A stretch of 64,000 bases of DNA from CALVGQ01 sp964369385 (lineage in GTDB: Bacteria > Bacillota_I > Bacilli_A > Erysipelotrichales > Erysipelotrichaceae): positions 1-64,000 of the forward strand of contig CAYJEY010000009.1 in assembly GCA_964369385.1 (NCBI GenBank). Direction: 5' to 3'. The notes below the pieces were generated by a model. That model was not told where the DNA came from. It made no database searches and was given only the letters and a program-made list of their open reading frames with translations. Both the position numbers and the translations under genes were made by a program. Below, in pieces: positions 1 through 8,099 of this stretch. How positions within the stretch are numbered: position 1 is the first letter of the stretch; every line of letters starts with the position of its first letter.

Positions 1-14
1 AGTTCATTTGTTTT

Positions 15-367
15 TGGTGGAGCTGAGGAGAGTCGAACTCCTGTCCAAATATAGTCCCACATTCAAACGTCTACAGTTTAGTTTACTTTAATAAGACAAC
101 CGCAATCAGCAAACAAGAAAATCAGTTGAATTTGTCTTTGAAGTTTTCGAGAAGGCGATCAGACTTATCGCTTTTCCTTATCCTATATTTCTTATGCTCA
201 TCTAACGACTATAGGTAAAAGTTAGTGAACAGCTGCAAGCACAATGTTGGCTATTAAGCAGCGAAAGATAATCTGTTATTTCCAGTTATTTTGTTTTTTT
301 GGTACTTAGGGTACCACTCCACTGCAGTTTGAATCAAACGTACACCTGTCGAAACCATGACAGCCCC
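15..367 (-). ncRNA. ssrA: tmRNA (transfer-messenger RNA)
   Basis: The RNA rescues stalled ribosomes together with SmpB and tags the unfinished protein for proteolysis. On the minus strand the 5' end GGGGCTGTCATGG (near 367) pairs with the 3' end CAGCTCC-ACCA (near 15) to form the tRNA-like acceptor stem, and a T-arm with GTTCGACTC lies just inside the 3' end. An internal reading frame at about 298-257 gives a tag of roughly KNKITGNNRLSFAA followed by TAA TAG. The resume codon is not certain, because the frame stays open upstream. A length of about 353 nt is normal for the family. Confidence 0.95.
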
Positions 368-375
368 ATAGGAGT

Positions 376-404
376 ATTATATGCGAAATAAGAAAAATAA
401 TCAA
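376..404 (-). promoter_or_regulatory. promoter of tmRNA
   Basis: On the minus strand TTGATT (404-399) is followed by a 17-nt spacer and a perfect TATAAT (381-376). This places transcription start close to the tmRNA 5' end at about 367. The -35 lies just past the stop codon of the dehydrogenase gene. Confidence 0.75.
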
Positions 405-409
405 TCAGA

Positions 410-1348
410 TTAATATCCTAACTCTCTTTGGACAATGTTGATCAGTGGCCGATGATGAATGTAGTTGTTGATGTTGTCGGAAATAATTTTTAATACAAGG
501 TGTTCAGTAGAGCCATTTTTGTAGTTACCAGAACAATGGGGCGTAATCATTACGCGCTCATTTTTCCAAAGCGGGTGATTTGAATTGAGTGGTTCTTCAT
601 GTACAACATCGAGTAAAACACCTTGAAAATAATCCTCATTTAAAACACGTAGAAGCGCATCACTATCCAGTGTTGCCCCACGTCCCACGTTAATCAATAA
701 CGCGTTTTTCTTACATTTTCTAAGTGTGCTTTCATTAATTATTTGAAATGTTTCAGGTGTGTTAGGTAGTGCAAGTATGATGATATCAGCAGTAGCGAGT
801 ACTATGTCTAACTCATTCATATGGTAGATCTTATCAGAATAAGGTGCACTTGTAGAAACCCGTGTTATGGCATCGATATGTGCTCCAAATACTTTCGCAC
901 GTAAAGCAATTTGCTGACCAATATCTCCATAGCCGACAATGCATAATCGCTTTCCTTGAAGAGTTTCCATTGGTGCTAAACGATGCCATATAGCTGCACT
1001 GCTTTGTGGTTGGTATTGATGAAACTTTTTATAAAAGTGAAATATTCCAGCGATGACATATTCTGCAATTGCTGGACCAAATGCTCCTTTAGCATTCGTT
1101 AGAGTAACTTGTGGATTAAGTGTTGTAACATATCTATCTGCGCCAGCACTCTCTAATTGAAGCCACTTGAGTTGTGGAGCTTGATTCGCTAAGTGGACTG
1201 GTACATTACCGATGATGACTTCTACTTCTTCCAACATATCTTGGGTGATTTCATCCATGTTAACAAATGTGACTGGTGTTTCAAGTGAATCAATGAATGT
1301 TTGTTTTAAAAGGGTATTTAAATCTAAACTACAAAGTATATTTGCCAT
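410..1348 (-). CDS. D-isomer-specific 2-hydroxyacid dehydrogenase
   Basis: This NAD(P)-dependent cytoplasmic oxidoreductase interconverts a 2-ketoacid and a D-2-hydroxyacid; the substrate cannot be told from sequence. The 312-residue protein has the Rossmann motif VGYGDIGQQIA in the middle, the arginine-containing block NVGRGATLD and the catalytic-histidine block ITPHCSGN near the C-terminus, in the usual order. The length is typical of the phosphoglycerate/hydroxyisocaproate dehydrogenase family. The ATG is preceded by AAGGAG on the minus strand. It is transcribed towards the tmRNA, divergently from the alkyltransferase gene. A lactate or phosphoglycerate dehydrogenase role is possible but not shown. 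Confidence 0.85.
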   Translation of the reverse strand: MANILCSLDLNTLLKQTFIDSLETPVTFVNMDEITQDMLEEVEVIIGNVPVHLANQAPQLKWLQLESAGADRYVTTLNPQVTLTNAKGAFGPAIAEYVIAGIFHFYKKFHQYQPQSSAAIWHRLAPMETLQGKRLCIVGYGDIGQQIALRAKVFGAHIDAITRVSTSAPYSDKIYHMNELDIVLATADIIILALPNTPETFQIINESTLRKCKKNALLINVGRGATLDSDALLRVLNEDYFQGVLLDVVHEEPLNSNHPLWKNERVMITPHCSGNYKNGSTEHLVLKIISDNINNYIHHRPLINIVQRELGY

Positions 1349-1417
1349 AGAATTCTCCTTGTGTTGATTTCAACAGTTTTATATACTTATTATAAAGAAA
1401 TGAAAAGAGGTAATCAA

Positions 1418-1714
1418 ATGAATAGAGAAGATTTTGATATGCTTGTTTTAGCTATTGTTAACGAAATACCTCATGGGCAAGTAGCAACCTATGGGCAAAT
1501 TGCTAATCTAATGGGGTATCCAAAGCATGCACGTCATGTTGGGAAAGCTTGTGGCAATAGTCGATATTATGGTGAGTTCCCGTGCCATCGAGTTGTCAAT
1601 TCGCAAGGGAGTCTTGTTCGAGGATGGGAAGAACAGCAAGATTTACTTATTCAAGAGGGGATTAGTTTCTTACCGAATGGCCGAGTAAACTTAAAAGTAT
1701 CACAAATGAAATAA
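1418..1714 (+). CDS. single-domain MGMT-type DNA alkyltransferase
   Basis: This is the DNA-binding/active-site domain of O6-alkylguanine-DNA alkyltransferases (98 residues) without the usual N-terminal domain. It contains GQVATYGQIANLMG (recognition helix region) and the acceptor-cysteine motif FPCHRVV. Alkyltransferase-like (ATL) proteins of similar length carry Trp in place of that Cys and only flag damage; this one keeps the Cys, so it may still transfer alkyl groups. The ATG at 1418 is preferred because AAAGAGGTAATCAA precedes it; an upstream ATG-like start at 1361 has no ribosome site. Repair activity is inferred. Confidence 0.8.
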   Translation: MNREDFDMLVLAIVNEIPHGQVATYGQIANLMGYPKHARHVGKACGNSRYYGEFPCHRVVNSQGSLVRGWEEQQDLLIQEGISFLPNGRVNLKVSQMK

Positions 1715-1751
1715 TTTCAGTAAGGTTGGACATACTAAAGTTGGTGATTCA

Positions 1752-2561
1752 ATGAAAAAATGGATACAAGCAATTGTCAAGTTCACATCATTAGAGGGTG
1801 GGCTTTTCCGTTATGCTTTAAGTTATGGCGTCTTACTTACTGTCTTTCCTACACTTTTTTTAATTGTGTACTTGTATCAAATTGATGTATTAGATATTCA
1901 ACAGGTATTGAGTGTTCTAGTGACATTTTTACCTGAGGAATTAATCGCAGCATTAGTAAATTATATGATGGCACAAGATCGTCTCTCTGTGATGAGCTCA
2001 CTTTTTACTATCGTAATTTCGATTGGTGTTGCAAGTCAAAGTTTTTATTCTTTTTTAGTCATTGTAGGAAATGACGAGGATTTTCATCCAAATCCTATCT
2101 CAATTCGAATAAAGAGCATTTTCTTGTTTCTATTGTTTATTTTATTAGGGATAAGTTGTGCAACAATATATGTACTTTTGGGAATCAATTCAATGTTTTT
2201 AATTCCTGTTTTATTATTTATTGTATTGGTAGTTTTTTATCATAGTACTACTTATCTAAAAAGGCCAATCAAAGAAAGCTGGACTGGAGCGTTTTTTGCA
2301 AGTATTGCCTTTGAGATTTATGGATTAATTTTTTTCTGGATTGTCCAAAATTTTACTTCTTATGCCAGTATATATGGTCCACTTTCAAGTGTTTTGGTGT
2401 TGATTTTATCGATTTATGTTTTATGTAGTATTTTGTATTTTGGCTATTGTTTAAATGTTGTATTTCAAAAATCAAATCATCTAGCTGTCCGTAATGCTTG
2501 GTGGTATCACAGCTTTGATTTATTAATAGAGAAGTTAATGAAAAAGAAAGAGCTCAAATGA
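1752..2561 (+). CDS. YihY/BrkB-family inner membrane protein
   Basis: This 269-residue integral membrane protein has about six hydrophobic segments spread along its length. The early stretch LEGGLFRYALSYGVLLTVFP and the later GPLSSVLVLILSIYVLCSILYFG match the pattern of the YihY/UPF0761 family, once mislabelled ribonuclease BN. The biochemical role of the family is unsettled. The gene starts 37 bp after the alkyltransferase gene, so the two are probably co-transcribed; its ribosome site (GGTGATTCA) is weak. It converges with the next gene, leaving only 4 bp between stop codons. Confidence 0.75.
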   Translation: MKKWIQAIVKFTSLEGGLFRYALSYGVLLTVFPTLFLIVYLYQIDVLDIQQVLSVLVTFLPEELIAALVNYMMAQDRLSVMSSLFTIVISIGVASQSFYSFLVIVGNDEDFHPNPISIRIKSIFLFLLFILLGISCATIYVLLGINSMFLIPVLLFIVLVVFYHSTTYLKRPIKESWTGAFFASIAFEIYGLIFFWIVQNFTSYASIYGPLSSVLVLILSIYVLCSILYFGYCLNVVFQKSNHLAVRNAWWYHSFDLLIEKLMKKKELK

Positions 2562-2565
2562 GCTC

Positions 2566-3039
2566 TTAGCGATAATACTTCTTGATTGTATGTGTATGAG
2601 TTTTACATTTTGTGTATTCCATACATCCTGTTCCAATCATAGCAGCACCTTCATGAATTACCATGAGCGTTTTGCATTTTTCTTCTAGTGTGCAAATTAA
2701 ATCCATGCATTCATCATCGATTGGTTGAACATCGTGAGCATTGCAACAAGTTTCTTTTAACATTTTAGTATTCTCCTTACTTTCTTTAATTAAAGGAGGG
2801 GTGTCATCCATGCACACTGATTCTTGTACAGTTTCCTCCGGCTTTAAGTTAAGTTCAGGTAATGGGTCAATTGCTTGAATACTAGGTACTTCACGATACA
2901 CATAATCCTCGTGTACTTCTTCTTGAATTGCAGTTTGTTCAGGTTTTTGTTTCACATTACAATTTATTTTTAAAGCAGGTATCTCACTGCGATCCGCAAC
3001 CTTTTTATTTTGACGACAAGTAATTTTCAGTTCATCCAT
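2566..3039 (-). CDS. hypothetical protein with Cys-rich C-terminal half
   Basis: I do not recognise this 157-residue protein. It has no signal peptide or membrane segment. The N-terminal 80 residues are polar and acidic and rich in Pro, Glu and Val, with repeated K-I-N/T-C motifs (LKITCRQ, LKINCNV). The C-terminal half carries CCNAHDV, ECMDLICTLEEKCKTL and GCMEYTKCKTHTHT, giving about ten cysteines with several histidines, which could bind metal or form disulfides. The ATG has a strong AGGAGG site. It is convergent with the YihY-type gene and divergent from the peptidoglycan-binding-like gene. Confidence 0.65.
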   Translation of the reverse strand: MDELKITCRQNKKVADRSEIPALKINCNVKQKPEQTAIQEEVHEDYVYREVPSIQAIDPLPELNLKPEETVQESVCMDDTPPLIKESKENTKMLKETCCNAHDVQPIDDECMDLICTLEEKCKTLMVIHEGAAMIGTGCMEYTKCKTHTHTIKKYYR

Positions 3040-3144
3040 TTTGACTTCCTCCTACTATAAGTTATGTGAATAAATAAAAAGAGTGCCTAGGTTATTGCCC
3101 ACTACGCTCATTTAAGAACACATAATATAGAGTGAGGTGGAAAC

Positions 3145-3771
3145 ATGATAAATGTCTATATTTATGATACTTTGAGTAATACAATGTATGTTTTTCGACG
3201 ACACATTGATGATCCAATGCCTTTCTCATTTGGAAGATCATTAAAAGTAGCGGATTTTTGCCACAATAAGAGTTATACCACTGTATGGACAACAACAGAT
3301 ACAATGCAGGCCTACAACCAAACGAAGCGAAAATTTCCCAATCAAATCAATGTTGTGCAAGCGTTTAGGCATTGTGAAGATGGGTTCGATTTAACTAAAA
3401 TTGGTTTGAATCTTGGCACAGGTATTTGTCTTAAACACAACAGCCAAATATTAGAATTACAAGATTTTGATGAGTGGGAAAGTGTTGAAATTGATGAGCA
3501 CATTTATGTAGATAGTCAAATGAATTGTTTAATTCATAAACAGTTAAGCAAGTTGAAAGAAAATGAGCCATCGCTCTATGTACTACTCATCCAAGATATG
3601 TTGAATTATTTAGGTTATGGACAACAATATTACAGTGGTTATTTGGATCAAGCCACAATTCGTATGCTTTCACAGTTTCAAATGGATGTACTAGGGACTT
3701 GTGAAGAAGGAATTAGTGAGCGTACTTGGTTTCATTTAGTAGGATGTGTACACACTAGACAAGCTCAATAA
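3145..3771 (+). CDS. protein with C-terminal peptidoglycan-binding-like domain
   Basis: In this 208-residue protein residues ~1-125 match nothing I recognise. The C-terminal ~65 residues (LLIQDMLNYLGYG ... GYLDQATIRMLSQFQ ... ERTWFHL) fit the three-helix PG_binding_1 repeat. There is no obvious signal peptide, so its location is unclear; it could act in a spore or forespore context or leave by another route. GAGGTG precedes the ATG. A similar but two-repeat protein is encoded at 58846-59325. The domain assignment is by motif only. Confidence 0.65.
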   Translation: MINVYIYDTLSNTMYVFRRHIDDPMPFSFGRSLKVADFCHNKSYTTVWTTTDTMQAYNQTKRKFPNQINVVQAFRHCEDGFDLTKIGLNLGTGICLKHNSQILELQDFDEWESVEIDEHIYVDSQMNCLIHKQLSKLKENEPSLYVLLIQDMLNYLGYGQQYYSGYLDQATIRMLSQFQMDVLGTCEEGISERTWFHLVGCVHTRQAQ

Positions 3772-3804
3772 GACAAGCTATACTGTAGTAAAAGGAGTGA
3801 TTTT

Positions 3805-4212
3805 ATGGCAAGTGTATTTAAAGTTTTACCTACGATTGATGAATTTCATAGCATTTTAATGTTGTATAAAAATGATCAAAATGAAGTTTATTTAGCGCAT
3901 TCGTTTTACTACGGCGGTAGAGAGGGATCAAAATATTTACTATTCTTATACAAGGACGCACTCCCTAATTTTAATGAAGTGATTAAGAGTTGGAATTATT
4001 TAGATGATAATTCTCCTAATATTGTTGTGGTTGGTGAACAAGATCATAACACAGCGATTTATGATTTTTTACATGGGTTTAAAACAAATCTTGAATTGCA
4101 AGATGTGAATTTTATCGAAATTGATCGATATGATGAAGTAGATCCACATTTGGACTTACACCCAATTCTGCCACATCAGGTTGTGGCGTTCATTCAAAAA
4201 AAGACGAGTTAA
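3805..4212 (+). CDS. hypothetical protein
   Basis: I do not recognise this 135-residue protein. It is soluble and acidic, lacks a signal peptide, and alternates beta-like stretches (EVYLAHSFYY, YLLFLYKDA, NIVVVGEQD) with polar segments, suggesting a small alpha/beta fold. It follows the peptidoglycan-binding-like gene by 33 bp with a good AAAGGAG site and is likely in the same transcript, which ends at the hairpin at 4221. Confidence 0.6.
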   Translation: MASVFKVLPTIDEFHSILMLYKNDQNEVYLAHSFYYGGREGSKYLLFLYKDALPNFNEVIKSWNYLDDNSPNIVVVGEQDHNTAIYDFLHGFKTNLELQDVNFIEIDRYDEVDPHLDLHPILPHQVVAFIQKKTS

Positions 4213-4220
4213 TAACTAAC

Positions 4221-4254
4221 GTGCATCTTCGAATTTAGGAGGTGCACTTTTATT
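4221..4254 (+). terminator. rho-independent terminator
   Basis: GTGCATCT and AGGTGCAC form an 8-bp stem (one G-U) around an 11-nt loop, followed by TTTTATT. It ends the 3145-4212 transcript. Confidence 0.7.
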
Positions 4255-4371
4255 ATGTTAATTACGAATTAAGTTAATTTAATAGAATTACATAGATAAT
4301 GTGAAGACAAAGGGCATTAATCGATACAAAGTGTCGTTAAAATTTTCCTATGCACTCTATAAATCAATAAT

Positions 4372-4435
4372 ATTTAGTAAACTTTTAAAGTTTTAGTATA
4401 AATTACTAGAATTTAGTTGAGAGTTTACTTATAAT
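4372..4435 (+). promoter_or_regulatory. galM-galK upstream region with shared gal element
   Basis: ATTTAGTAAACTTTTAA (4372-4388) is identical to a stretch at 6899-6915 upstream of mglB. It is followed by TTAGTATAA (4393-4401), whose reverse complement occurs at the matching place before mglB. GTTTACT (4423-4429) mirrors the AGTAAAC of the first block. A TATAAT at 4430-4435 is a plausible -10; the -35 position (TAGAAT, 4407-4412) is poor, consistent with an activator-dependent promoter. The regulator is unknown. Confidence 0.5.
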
Positions 4436-4478
4436 AAGATAATGTAAGGGCTTGCATAAAAGACAGGAGTGTGAAAGA

Positions 4479-5492
4479 GTGGTAAAGCAGTTATTTGATA
4501 TGATTCACGGTCAAGCAGTACACTCATATATTTTAGAAAATGATTTTATAAAATTAGAAGTGCTTGATTATGGTGCACGAGTAAATTCATGTGTAATTAA
4601 ACCATTAAATGTAGATGTAGTATTGGGGGTGGATAATATCCCAGATTTAATCCGTGGTGAACAATACATGGGGGCAACAGTAGGACGAGTATGTAATCGT
4701 ATCCGTGCTGGGAAATTTTCATTAAATGGAAAAAACTACAATTTAGCAATTAATAATAATGGTAATGCACTTCATGGGGGGCTTGTCGGTTTTGACCAAA
4801 AGATATTTAGCGTAGAAGCTGAAGAAAATTTACTTAGGATGAGTTATATGAGTCCTGATTTAGAAGAAGGGTATCCTGGAGAACTGAAGTTAGTCATCGT
4901 TTATCGTTTATTAAATGATGGTTGGACATTTGAAATTGAAGCACAGAGTGATCAAGATACACTTTGCTCAATTACTAATCATGCTTACTTTAATCTTGAT
5001 GGACACCAAAGTGGAAATGCAATGAATCAAAGTGTTCAGATCTATGCGCAACGCTTTGCCCATGTCGATGAGAATGGGCAAACGCTTGATGTGATTGAAC
5101 AAGTTAAAGGAACACCTTTTGACTTTTTGGAAGCAAAAAGATTAAATCAAGTAATTTCAATTGAACATGATCAATTAAGTAAAGGAAATGGATTTGATCA
5201 TAACTTTGTTATAGATGGAGAGGGATTTCGACCTTTCGCTAAGTTAAGTAATGGGATGTTAAATATGTATGTCTCATCGACAATGCCTTGTATGCATTTT
5301 TATACAGGGAACTTCTTACCTGATGGGAAAGGAAAAAATCAAGTGATTTATCCAAAGCGTAGTGGAGTATGTTTTGAAACACAGTACTATCCAAGTGCAA
5401 TACACTATGATTGTGCACAGTCTCCTCTTTTGAAAAAGGGTGAAACAATGCAACATAAAACCGAGTTTCGTTATGAATTAGAGGGAGAATAG
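4479..5492 (+). CDS. galM: aldose 1-epimerase (galactose mutarotase)
   Basis: The enzyme interconverts alpha and beta anomers of galactose, supplying galactokinase with its anomer. The 337-residue protein has family blocks VLDYGARVNSCVI, VGRVCNRI with ALHGG, the catalytic-histidine region TNHAYFNLDG, and the C-terminal FETQYYPSAIHYD. The GTG at 4479 is chosen because ACAGGAG lies 9 bp upstream; a TTG at 4452 in the same frame has no ribosome site. galK follows after 2 bp, so they form one unit. LacZ and a galactose importer are encoded just downstream, which fits a lactose/galactose route. Confidence 0.9.
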   Translation: MVKQLFDMIHGQAVHSYILENDFIKLEVLDYGARVNSCVIKPLNVDVVLGVDNIPDLIRGEQYMGATVGRVCNRIRAGKFSLNGKNYNLAINNNGNALHGGLVGFDQKIFSVEAEENLLRMSYMSPDLEEGYPGELKLVIVYRLLNDGWTFEIEAQSDQDTLCSITNHAYFNLDGHQSGNAMNQSVQIYAQRFAHVDENGQTLDVIEQVKGTPFDFLEAKRLNQVISIEHDQLSKGNGFDHNFVIDGEGFRPFAKLSNGMLNMYVSSTMPCMHFYTGNFLPDGKGKNQVIYPKRSGVCFETQYYPSAIHYDCAQSPLLKKGETMQHKTEFRYELEGE

Positions 5493-5494
5493 AA

Positions 5495-6766
5495 ATGAAA
5501 AAAAATGAGTTAATTGCTTGTCTACAAGAAGGAAAGCTAAATGATAAAATTGAACAATGTATTTGTTCAAAAAATGTTACAAACGAAGTAGAACGATATG
5601 TAAAACTTGTGGAATGGGCCCAAGAACAATTTGATGATCAAGACTTTCATATCTTTAGTGCACCAGGAAGAACTGAAGTAGGAGGAAATCATACCGATCA
5701 TCAACGTGGTCGTGTGCTTGCGGCAAGCGTTAACATGGATATGGTAGCGGTTGTCTGCAAAGACGATGTGAAAGTAGAATTTGTATCAGAGGGATTTGTG
5801 ATTAATCCAGTTGAAATAAATGATTTAAGTATTAAACAAGAAGAAGCTAATACTTCTGAATCACTTATTCGTGGAATTTGTGCACGTTTTAAACAATTAG
5901 GATATAAAATTGGTGGATTTAAGGCAGTATGTAATTCTTCAGTACTTAAAGGATCAGGAATTTCAAGTAGTGCAGCATTTGAAGTGCTAATTGGAACAAT
6001 TTTAAATCATCTATATAATGAGGGGAAAATTTCAAGTGTAGAAATTGCCCAAATTGGTCAATATGCTGAAAACAATTATTTCATGAAGCCGTGTGGACTC
6101 ATGGACCAAACAGCTTGTTCAGTGGGGGGATTTGTAACGATTGATTTCAAAGATGCTGAACATCCAGTTGTTGAGAAAGTTGAGTTTGACTTTGCCCATA
6201 GTGGATATGCATTGTGTCTAGTAGATACAAAAGGAGACCACGCTGACCTTAGTGATGAATATGGTCTTATGCCAAAAGAGATGAAGGATGTTGCACATGT
6301 ATTTAATAAAGAGGTATTGAGTGAAATCACTCTGGAAGATTTCTTATCACACATTGATGTAGTTCGTGCAAAAGTAAGTGATCGTTCTTTTTTAAGAGCT
6401 TATCATTTCTTAAATGAAACAGAACGCGTACTTGATGAAGTGCAAGCATTAAAAGAAAATGATATGAAATTGTTCCTAAAACATGTGATTGAATCTGGAC
6501 AAAGCTCATATATGTATCTACAAAATGTATATAGTGCAAAACATCCACATGAACAAAACCTTTCAGTTGCCTTAGCGATCAGTGAAGCAATTTTAGCAGG
6601 AGAAGGTGCGTGGCGAGTTCATGGTGGTGGACTTGCAGGAACAATTCAAGCGTTCGTACCACATGAAAAACTATCAAAATATACAACGAGTATGGAGAAG
6701 TTGTTTGGTGAAGGAAGTTGCTTTATCCTATCAATTCGTCCAGTTGGTGGAGTAATGATTGCATAA
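5495..6766 (+). CDS. galK: galactokinase
   Basis: This GHMP-family kinase phosphorylates alpha-D-galactose at C1, the first Leloir step. It shows the galactokinase signature SAPGRTEVGGNHTDHQ (N-terminal third), the ATP-binding KGSGISSSAAFEVL motif, the MDQ block, and a C-terminal HGGGLAGTIQAF glycine-rich segment. At 423 residues it is about 40 longer than the E. coli enzyme, the excess lying before SAPGR. TEVGG replaces the commoner NLIGE-type sequence, a variant I associate with Bacillota galactokinases. galT and galE are not in the window. Confidence 0.92.
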   Translation: MKKNELIACLQEGKLNDKIEQCICSKNVTNEVERYVKLVEWAQEQFDDQDFHIFSAPGRTEVGGNHTDHQRGRVLAASVNMDMVAVVCKDDVKVEFVSEGFVINPVEINDLSIKQEEANTSESLIRGICARFKQLGYKIGGFKAVCNSSVLKGSGISSSAAFEVLIGTILNHLYNEGKISSVEIAQIGQYAENNYFMKPCGLMDQTACSVGGFVTIDFKDAEHPVVEKVEFDFAHSGYALCLVDTKGDHADLSDEYGLMPKEMKDVAHVFNKEVLSEITLEDFLSHIDVVRAKVSDRSFLRAYHFLNETERVLDEVQALKENDMKLFLKHVIESGQSSYMYLQNVYSAKHPHEQNLSVALAISEAILAGEGAWRVHGGGLAGTIQAFVPHEKLSKYTTSMEKLFGEGSCFILSIRPVGGVMIA

Positions 6767-6831
6767 TTTTACCAATTGTTTTAGTAAAATTATTATGTGT
6801 ACTTTGCTTTGAAATATGAATCACTGAATCT

Positions 6832-6858
6832 AAAAAGCCTATTTTAAAGGCTTTTTTT
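6832..6858 (+). terminator. terminator after galK
   Basis: AAAAAGCCT and AGGCTTTTT flank a short A/T loop and are followed by a run of seven T. It separates galM-galK from the mgl unit. Confidence 0.8.
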
Positions 6859-6898
6859 ATGTTATTAAATATAAAATCATTTGAATATCAAATAAAAA

Positions 6899-6928
6899 AT
6901 TTAGTAAACTTTTAACAAATTATACTAA
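6899..6928 (+). promoter_or_regulatory. shared gal element upstream of mglB
   Basis: ATTTAGTAAACTTTTAA (6899-6915) is the exact 17-mer also present upstream of galM. TTATACTAA (6920-6928) is the reverse complement of the neighbour block there. It lies just upstream of the mglB promoter, as expected for an activator or repressor site common to both galactose units. Confidence 0.5.
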
Positions 6929-6943
6929 TTTTCTTATTAAATA

Positions 6944-6973
6944 TTGACAAAGATAACTAAAATGTCATAGAAT
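6944..6973 (+). promoter_or_regulatory. mglB promoter
   Basis: TTGACA (6944-6949), 18-nt spacer, TAGAAT (6968-6973). It is the only good sigma-A promoter between the galK terminator and mglB. Confidence 0.8.
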
Positions 6974-6986
6974 GTAAGCGTTAACA
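6972..6986 (+). promoter_or_regulatory. CcpA cre site
   Basis: ATGTAAGCGTTAACA fits every defined position of the cre consensus WTGNAANCGNWNNCA. It overlaps the end of the -10 and the start site of the mglB promoter, a position where CcpA with P-Ser-HPr blocks transcription. This implies catabolite repression of galactose uptake and lacZ. Confidence 0.75.
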
Positions 6987-7008
6987 AACACAAGGAGGAA
7001 AGATTAAC

Positions 7009-8085
7009 ATGAAGAAACTACTAGCATTATTTCTTTCAACAGCATTAATTTTCTCAATGACAGGGTGTTCTACTCCTGAGCAAGAGGAAACAGGTACTGA
7101 AGGAGAAGCAACGACAGAAGGTACTGAAGAAGCAACTGGTGGAGAAGAAACTGGTGATGCAATTGTCATCGGTGCAAACATCTACTCTGGTGCTGACAAC
7201 TTTATGAATGGTGTTGTAAAACCAGCATTAGAAACTGCTGCAGCTGATGCAGGTGCTGAGATCACAATTGCCGATTCTCAAGGTGACCAAGCTACATTAA
7301 ATAATCAAATCGATACATTCATCACTCAAGGTGTTGATGTACTTGCGATCAACTTAGTTGACCCAGCAGCAGCTGGAGAAGTTATTGCTAAAGCACAATC
7401 TGCTGATATTCCACTAATTCTATTCAACAAAGAACCAACTGATGGATCAATCACATCTTATGACAAAGTATGGTATGTAGGAACTAACTCTGCTGAATCA
7501 GGAATCATTCAAGGTGAAATGATGGCAGCTGATATCCAAGCAAATCCTGAATGGGACAAAAATGGAGACGGTGTTATCCAATACGTAATGCTTAAAGGTG
7601 AAGCTGGACATCCAGATGCTGAAGCAAGAACTGAATGGTCAGTAAAAACAATTGAAGAAGCTGGAATCGCAGTTGAAGAACTTGCAATGCAACCATCAGC
7701 TACTTGGTCTACTGCAGATGGAGAAGCTAACTTAAGTGGTTGGTTAACTCAATTCGGTGATGAAATCGAATTAGTAATCGCTAATAATGACGGTATGGCA
7801 TTTGGTGCTGCAGCAGCAATGGAAAAAGCAGACGTTTCAATTCCATTATACGGTGTAGATGCATTAGCTGAAGCATTAACAATGATTGAAGCTGGTACTA
7901 TGAACGGTACTGTATTAAATGACGGTGTTAACCAAGCGGTAGCTACAATCGAATTAGCAGTAAATGCAGCAAATGGTGCTGAAGTTACTGAAGGTACTGA
8001 TTGGGTAATCGAAAGTGAAGAAACAAAAGCTGTACGTGTACCATATGTTGGTGTTACTGCAGAAAATGTAGCAGATTTCAAATAA
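7009..8085 (+). CDS. mglB: galactose/methyl-galactoside ABC importer, binding lipoprotein
   Basis: This is the sugar-binding component of the Mgl importer, tethered outside the membrane. It has a signal peptide with lipobox SMTGC (Cys21), a linker rich in E, T and G (~25-50), then a periplasmic-binding-protein type I fold beginning VIGANIYSGADNFM. The sequence contains QGDQATLNNQIDTFITQGVD, DKNGDGVIQYVMLKGEAGH and NNDGMAFGA, all typical of MglB. D-K-N-G-D-G-V is the EF-hand-like calcium loop characteristic of galactose-binding proteins. It is the first gene of mglBAC-lacZ, under the cre site. Glucose/galactose specificity is inferred from family and context. Confidence 0.92.
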   Translation: MKKLLALFLSTALIFSMTGCSTPEQEETGTEGEATTEGTEEATGGEETGDAIVIGANIYSGADNFMNGVVKPALETAAADAGAEITIADSQGDQATLNNQIDTFITQGVDVLAINLVDPAAAGEVIAKAQSADIPLILFNKEPTDGSITSYDKVWYVGTNSAESGIIQGEMMAADIQANPEWDKNGDGVIQYVMLKGEAGHPDAEARTEWSVKTIEEAGIAVEELAMQPSATWSTADGEANLSGWLTQFGDEIELVIANNDGMAFGAAAAMEKADVSIPLYGVDALAEALTMIEAGTMNGTVLNDGVNQAVATIELAVNAANGAEVTEGTDWVIESEETKAVRVPYVGVTAENVADFK

Positions 8086-8099
8086 TTAAGATGAAATGA

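Noticed and set aside
1..14. Feature at the window's left edge
   Set aside because: Only 14 bases lie beyond the tmRNA 3' end; nothing can be supported.
3092..3304. Reverse-strand ORF of 70 codons
   Set aside because: It lies opposite the start of a gene with good ribosome site and a recognisable domain, and has no ribosome site or domain itself.
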